Program-made: the position numbers and the translations under genes
NCBI RefSeq assembly: GCF_001571145.1
Contig: NZ_BCTF01000001.1
Location: 124,001-188,000 of the forward strand
Source of the DNA: Hydrogenophaga flava NBRC 102514
GTDB taxonomy: Bacteria; Pseudomonadota; Gammaproteobacteria; Burkholderiales; Burkholderiaceae_C
Direction: 5' to 3'
DNA length: 64,000 nt
The notes under the pieces: generated by a model
The model's database searches: none
What the model was told of the DNA's origin: nothing
The model's input: only the letters and a program-made list of their open reading frames with translations
Shown: positions 62,502 through 64,000 of the stretch, one piece after another
Position numbering within the stretch: position 1 is the first letter of the stretch
How the letters are laid out: every line of letters starts with the position of its first letter

Positions 62502-63809
62502 ATGACCATGAACGCCAAGAAGACCTCCACCCCCGCCGACGTCCAGAACCTGCTGGGCGAAGACCGTCCGCCCCGCTGGTGGCAGCGCGCCTCGACCTGG
62601 ATCGCGGTCGCGGCGCTGGCGCTGGCCGGCGGCGGCCTCTACGTCTGGCAGTCGCAGAAGAACGCCAAGGCCGCGCCCGTCTACGTGACCGAACCGCTCA
62701 AGGCCGGCGACATCACGCTCACCGTCGCGGCCAACGGCACGCTGCAGCCGACCCGCTCGGTGAACGTGGGCAGCGAACTCTCGGGCACGGTCAAGCGGGT
62801 GCTGGTCGACGTCAACGACCGCGTCAAGGCGGGCCAGGTGCTGGTGGAGCTGGACACCGCCAAGCTGCAGGACCAGGTCACGCAGGTGCGCGCCGGCCTG
62901 GCCTCGGCCCAGGCGCAGCTGGCCCAGGCAGTGGCCACGGCCCGCGAGGCCCGCGCCACGCTGGCGCGCTTCGAGGAGGTCGCGCGCCTGTCGGGTGGCA
63001 AGGTGCCCTCGGCCACCGAACTCGACAGCGCCAAGGCAGCCGTGGACCGCGCCGTGGCCGCCGAGGCGGCCGCCCAGGCATCGGTCAACGAGGCGCGCGC
63101 CGCGCTGTCGACCAACGAGACCAACCTGTCCAAGGCCTCGATCCGTTCGCCCATCAGTGGTGTGGTGCTCTCGCGCTCGGTCGATCCGGGCAACGCGGTG
63201 GCCGCCTCGCTGCAGGCGGTCACCCTGTTCACCCTGGCCGAGGACCTGGCCCAGCTCAAGCTGGACGTGGCGGTGGACGAGGCCGACGTCGGCAACGTCA
63301 AGGTCGACCAGAAGGCGACGTTCACCGTCAGCGCCTTCCCGGCGCGGCGCTACCCGGCCACCATCCAGCGCGTGGCCTTCGGCTCCACCAAGACCGACAA
63401 CGTCGTCACCTACACCACCACGCTCAACGTCGACAACGCCGACCTGAGCCTGCGCCCGGGCATGACCGCGGCGGCGACCATCGTGGCCAAGGAAGCCAAG
63501 GGCGTGCTGCTGGTGCCCAACACCGCGCTGCGCTTTTCGCCCGCGTCGTCCAACGGCGCCGCCCCAGCCAGTGGCGGCAGCATCCTCTCGAAGATGATGC
63601 CGCGCCCCCCGAACACGCGCCCCAAGACCGCCGGCATGGACCGCCGCGGTGGCGGCCCGCGCCAGATCTGGGTGCTGGAGAACGGCCAGCCCGTGGCCAA
63701 ACCGGTGAAGACCGGCATCAGCGACGGTCGCAACACCGAGGTCAGCGGCGAAGGCCTGACCGAAGGCATGGCGGTCATCACGGAACAACGCAGTGGGGCT
63801 ACGCCGTGA
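62502..63809 (+). CDS. macA: MacA-like periplasmic adaptor protein (HlyD family)
   Basis: A 435-residue membrane-fusion protein from the ATG at 62502. An N-terminal membrane anchor (about 31-45, STWIAVAALALAGGGLYVW) precedes a lipoyl half-motif (GSELSGTVKRVLVDVNDRVK), a helical hairpin (about 115-200), the second lipoyl half (IRSPISGVVLSRSVDPG) and a beta-barrel domain. It connects the MacB transporter with the outer-membrane channel. The Pro/Arg-rich loop around residues 363-390 (MMPRPPNTRPKTAGMDRRGG) is an addition to the family pattern. Its stop overlaps the macB GTG. Confidence 0.93.
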   Translation: MTMNAKKTSTPADVQNLLGEDRPPRWWQRASTWIAVAALALAGGGLYVWQSQKNAKAAPVYVTEPLKAGDITLTVAANGTLQPTRSVNVGSELSGTVKRVLVDVNDRVKAGQVLVELDTAKLQDQVTQVRAGLASAQAQLAQAVATAREARATLARFEEVARLSGGKVPSATELDSAKAAVDRAVAAEAAAQASVNEARAALSTNETNLSKASIRSPISGVVLSRSVDPGNAVAASLQAVTLFTLAEDLAQLKLDVAVDEADVGNVKVDQKATFTVSAFPARRYPATIQRVAFGSTKTDNVVTYTTTLNVDNADLSLRPGMTAAATIVAKEAKGVLLVPNTALRFSPASSNGAAPASGGSILSKMMPRPPNTRPKTAGMDRRGGGPRQIWVLENGQPVAKPVKTGISDGRNTEVSGEGLTEGMAVITEQRSGATP

Positions 63810-64000
63810 GCCCCCACGCTCCACCGCTGCGCGGGTCGCTGCCCCCCGGGGGGGCTGATCCGGCTTGGGGCGGCCCGGCGCCGGATCGCCCGGTCAACGA
63901 CACCCCGCTGATCCGCCTGCGCGGCATCACCAAGACCTACGGCGAGGGCAACACCGCCTTCCAGGCGCTCAAGGGGGTCGACCTCGACATCCAGCAGGGC
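63806..64000 (+). CDS. macB: MacB-type ABC transporter, partial
   Basis: The GTG at 63806 overlaps the macA stop (GTGA), and the frame is open to the window end: 65 codons. Residues from about 34 read PLIRLRGITKTYGEGNTAFQ and ALKGVDLDI, the start of a MacB/LolD-type ATPase; Walker A lies beyond the window. The first 32 residues (SPHAPPLRGSLPPGG...) are not conserved and are encoded by a GC-rich repeat element. No alternative ATG or GTG lies nearer to the conserved part, so the start may be non-standard or the extension real. Confidence 0.85.
   Translation, partial: MSPHAPPLRGSLPPGGADPAWGGPAPDRPVNDTPLIRLRGITKTYGEGNTAFQALKGVDLDIQQG
63817..63880. repeat. GC-rich REP-like element, copy B, inside the macB 5' end
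   Basis: The element contains a C6-G7 hairpin core, GCGCGGGTCGCTG before it, and GGCGGCCCGGC after it. It resembles the inverted orientation of the intergenic element at 32711-32777. Here it lies within the macB reading frame and stays open in that frame. Confidence 0.55.

Overview
The window is GC-rich, densely coded bacterial chromosome. There is no gap over about 300 bp without a gene, and I saw no tRNA, rRNA, transposase, phage gene or CRISPR array. The gene content points to a betaproteobacterium of the order Burkholderiales, most likely Comamonadaceae: a FadN-type beta-oxidation cluster with a DUF2147 gene inside it, argB near slmA, a persulfide dioxygenase-rhodanese fusion, IcmF, a TctD/TctE-like two-component pair and a PHA/phasin system. 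The genus cannot be fixed from the sequence alone.

Layout. 1-3.3 kb: small sensory and stress-type genes (partial SRPBCC, YCII/DGPF, stand-alone BLUF photosensor, cupin) and a chemoreceptor. 3.4-14.7 kb: a minus-strand fatty-acid beta-oxidation cluster (enoyl-CoA hydratase/isomerase, thioesterase, thiolase, FadN-type hydroxyacyl-CoA dehydrogenase, DUF2147 protein, acyl-CoA dehydrogenase, TetR regulator). It is interrupted by two plus-strand genes, a PlpD-like patatin autotransporter and a DUF925 nucleotidyltransferase. 14.9-18.7 kb: an apparent argB - response regulator - sensor kinase - slmA run. 18.8-32.7 kb: lipid storage and turnover (two-domain fatty acyl-CoA reductase, phasin, patatin, TetR, PHA-system protein, acyl-CoA-binding protein, wax ester synthase/DGAT), mixed with two peptidases, a periplasmic binding protein and a molybdopterin oxidoreductase.

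32.8-38.0 kb holds the most notable locus. Next to coaX lies what looks like a complete alpha-hydroxyketone quorum-sensing system: a CqsA-type synthase, a CqsS/LqsS-type membrane kinase and an LqsR-like response regulator with no DNA-binding domain. A LuxR-type regulator is transcribed divergently from the kinase. 38.1-43.8 kb: a persulfide-detoxification pair (CsoR-type repressor and PRF fusion), then PPK2 and the fused cobalamin mutase IcmF. A 16-bp perfect palindrome lies between the two divergent units. 43.9-64 kb: a multi-PAS/GAF sensor kinase, arginase, a subtilase with four exact 81-residue repeats, a GMC oxidoreductase, 3-hydroxybutyryl-CoA dehydrogenase, hemerythrin, glutathione reductase, a MgtC/DUF4010 membrane protein, a DUF5648 lipoprotein, AMP nucleosidase, and a NodT-MacA-MacB efflux operon cut by the window end.

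A storage-lipid theme links many genes. The acyl-CoA reductase and wax synthase together would make fatty alcohols and wax esters. Phasin, PHA-system protein and ACBP would handle granules and acyl-CoA pools. The patatins, thioesterase and beta-oxidation enzymes would break lipids down. CqsA also draws on the acyl-CoA pool, so signalling and lipid status may be connected; that link is inference.
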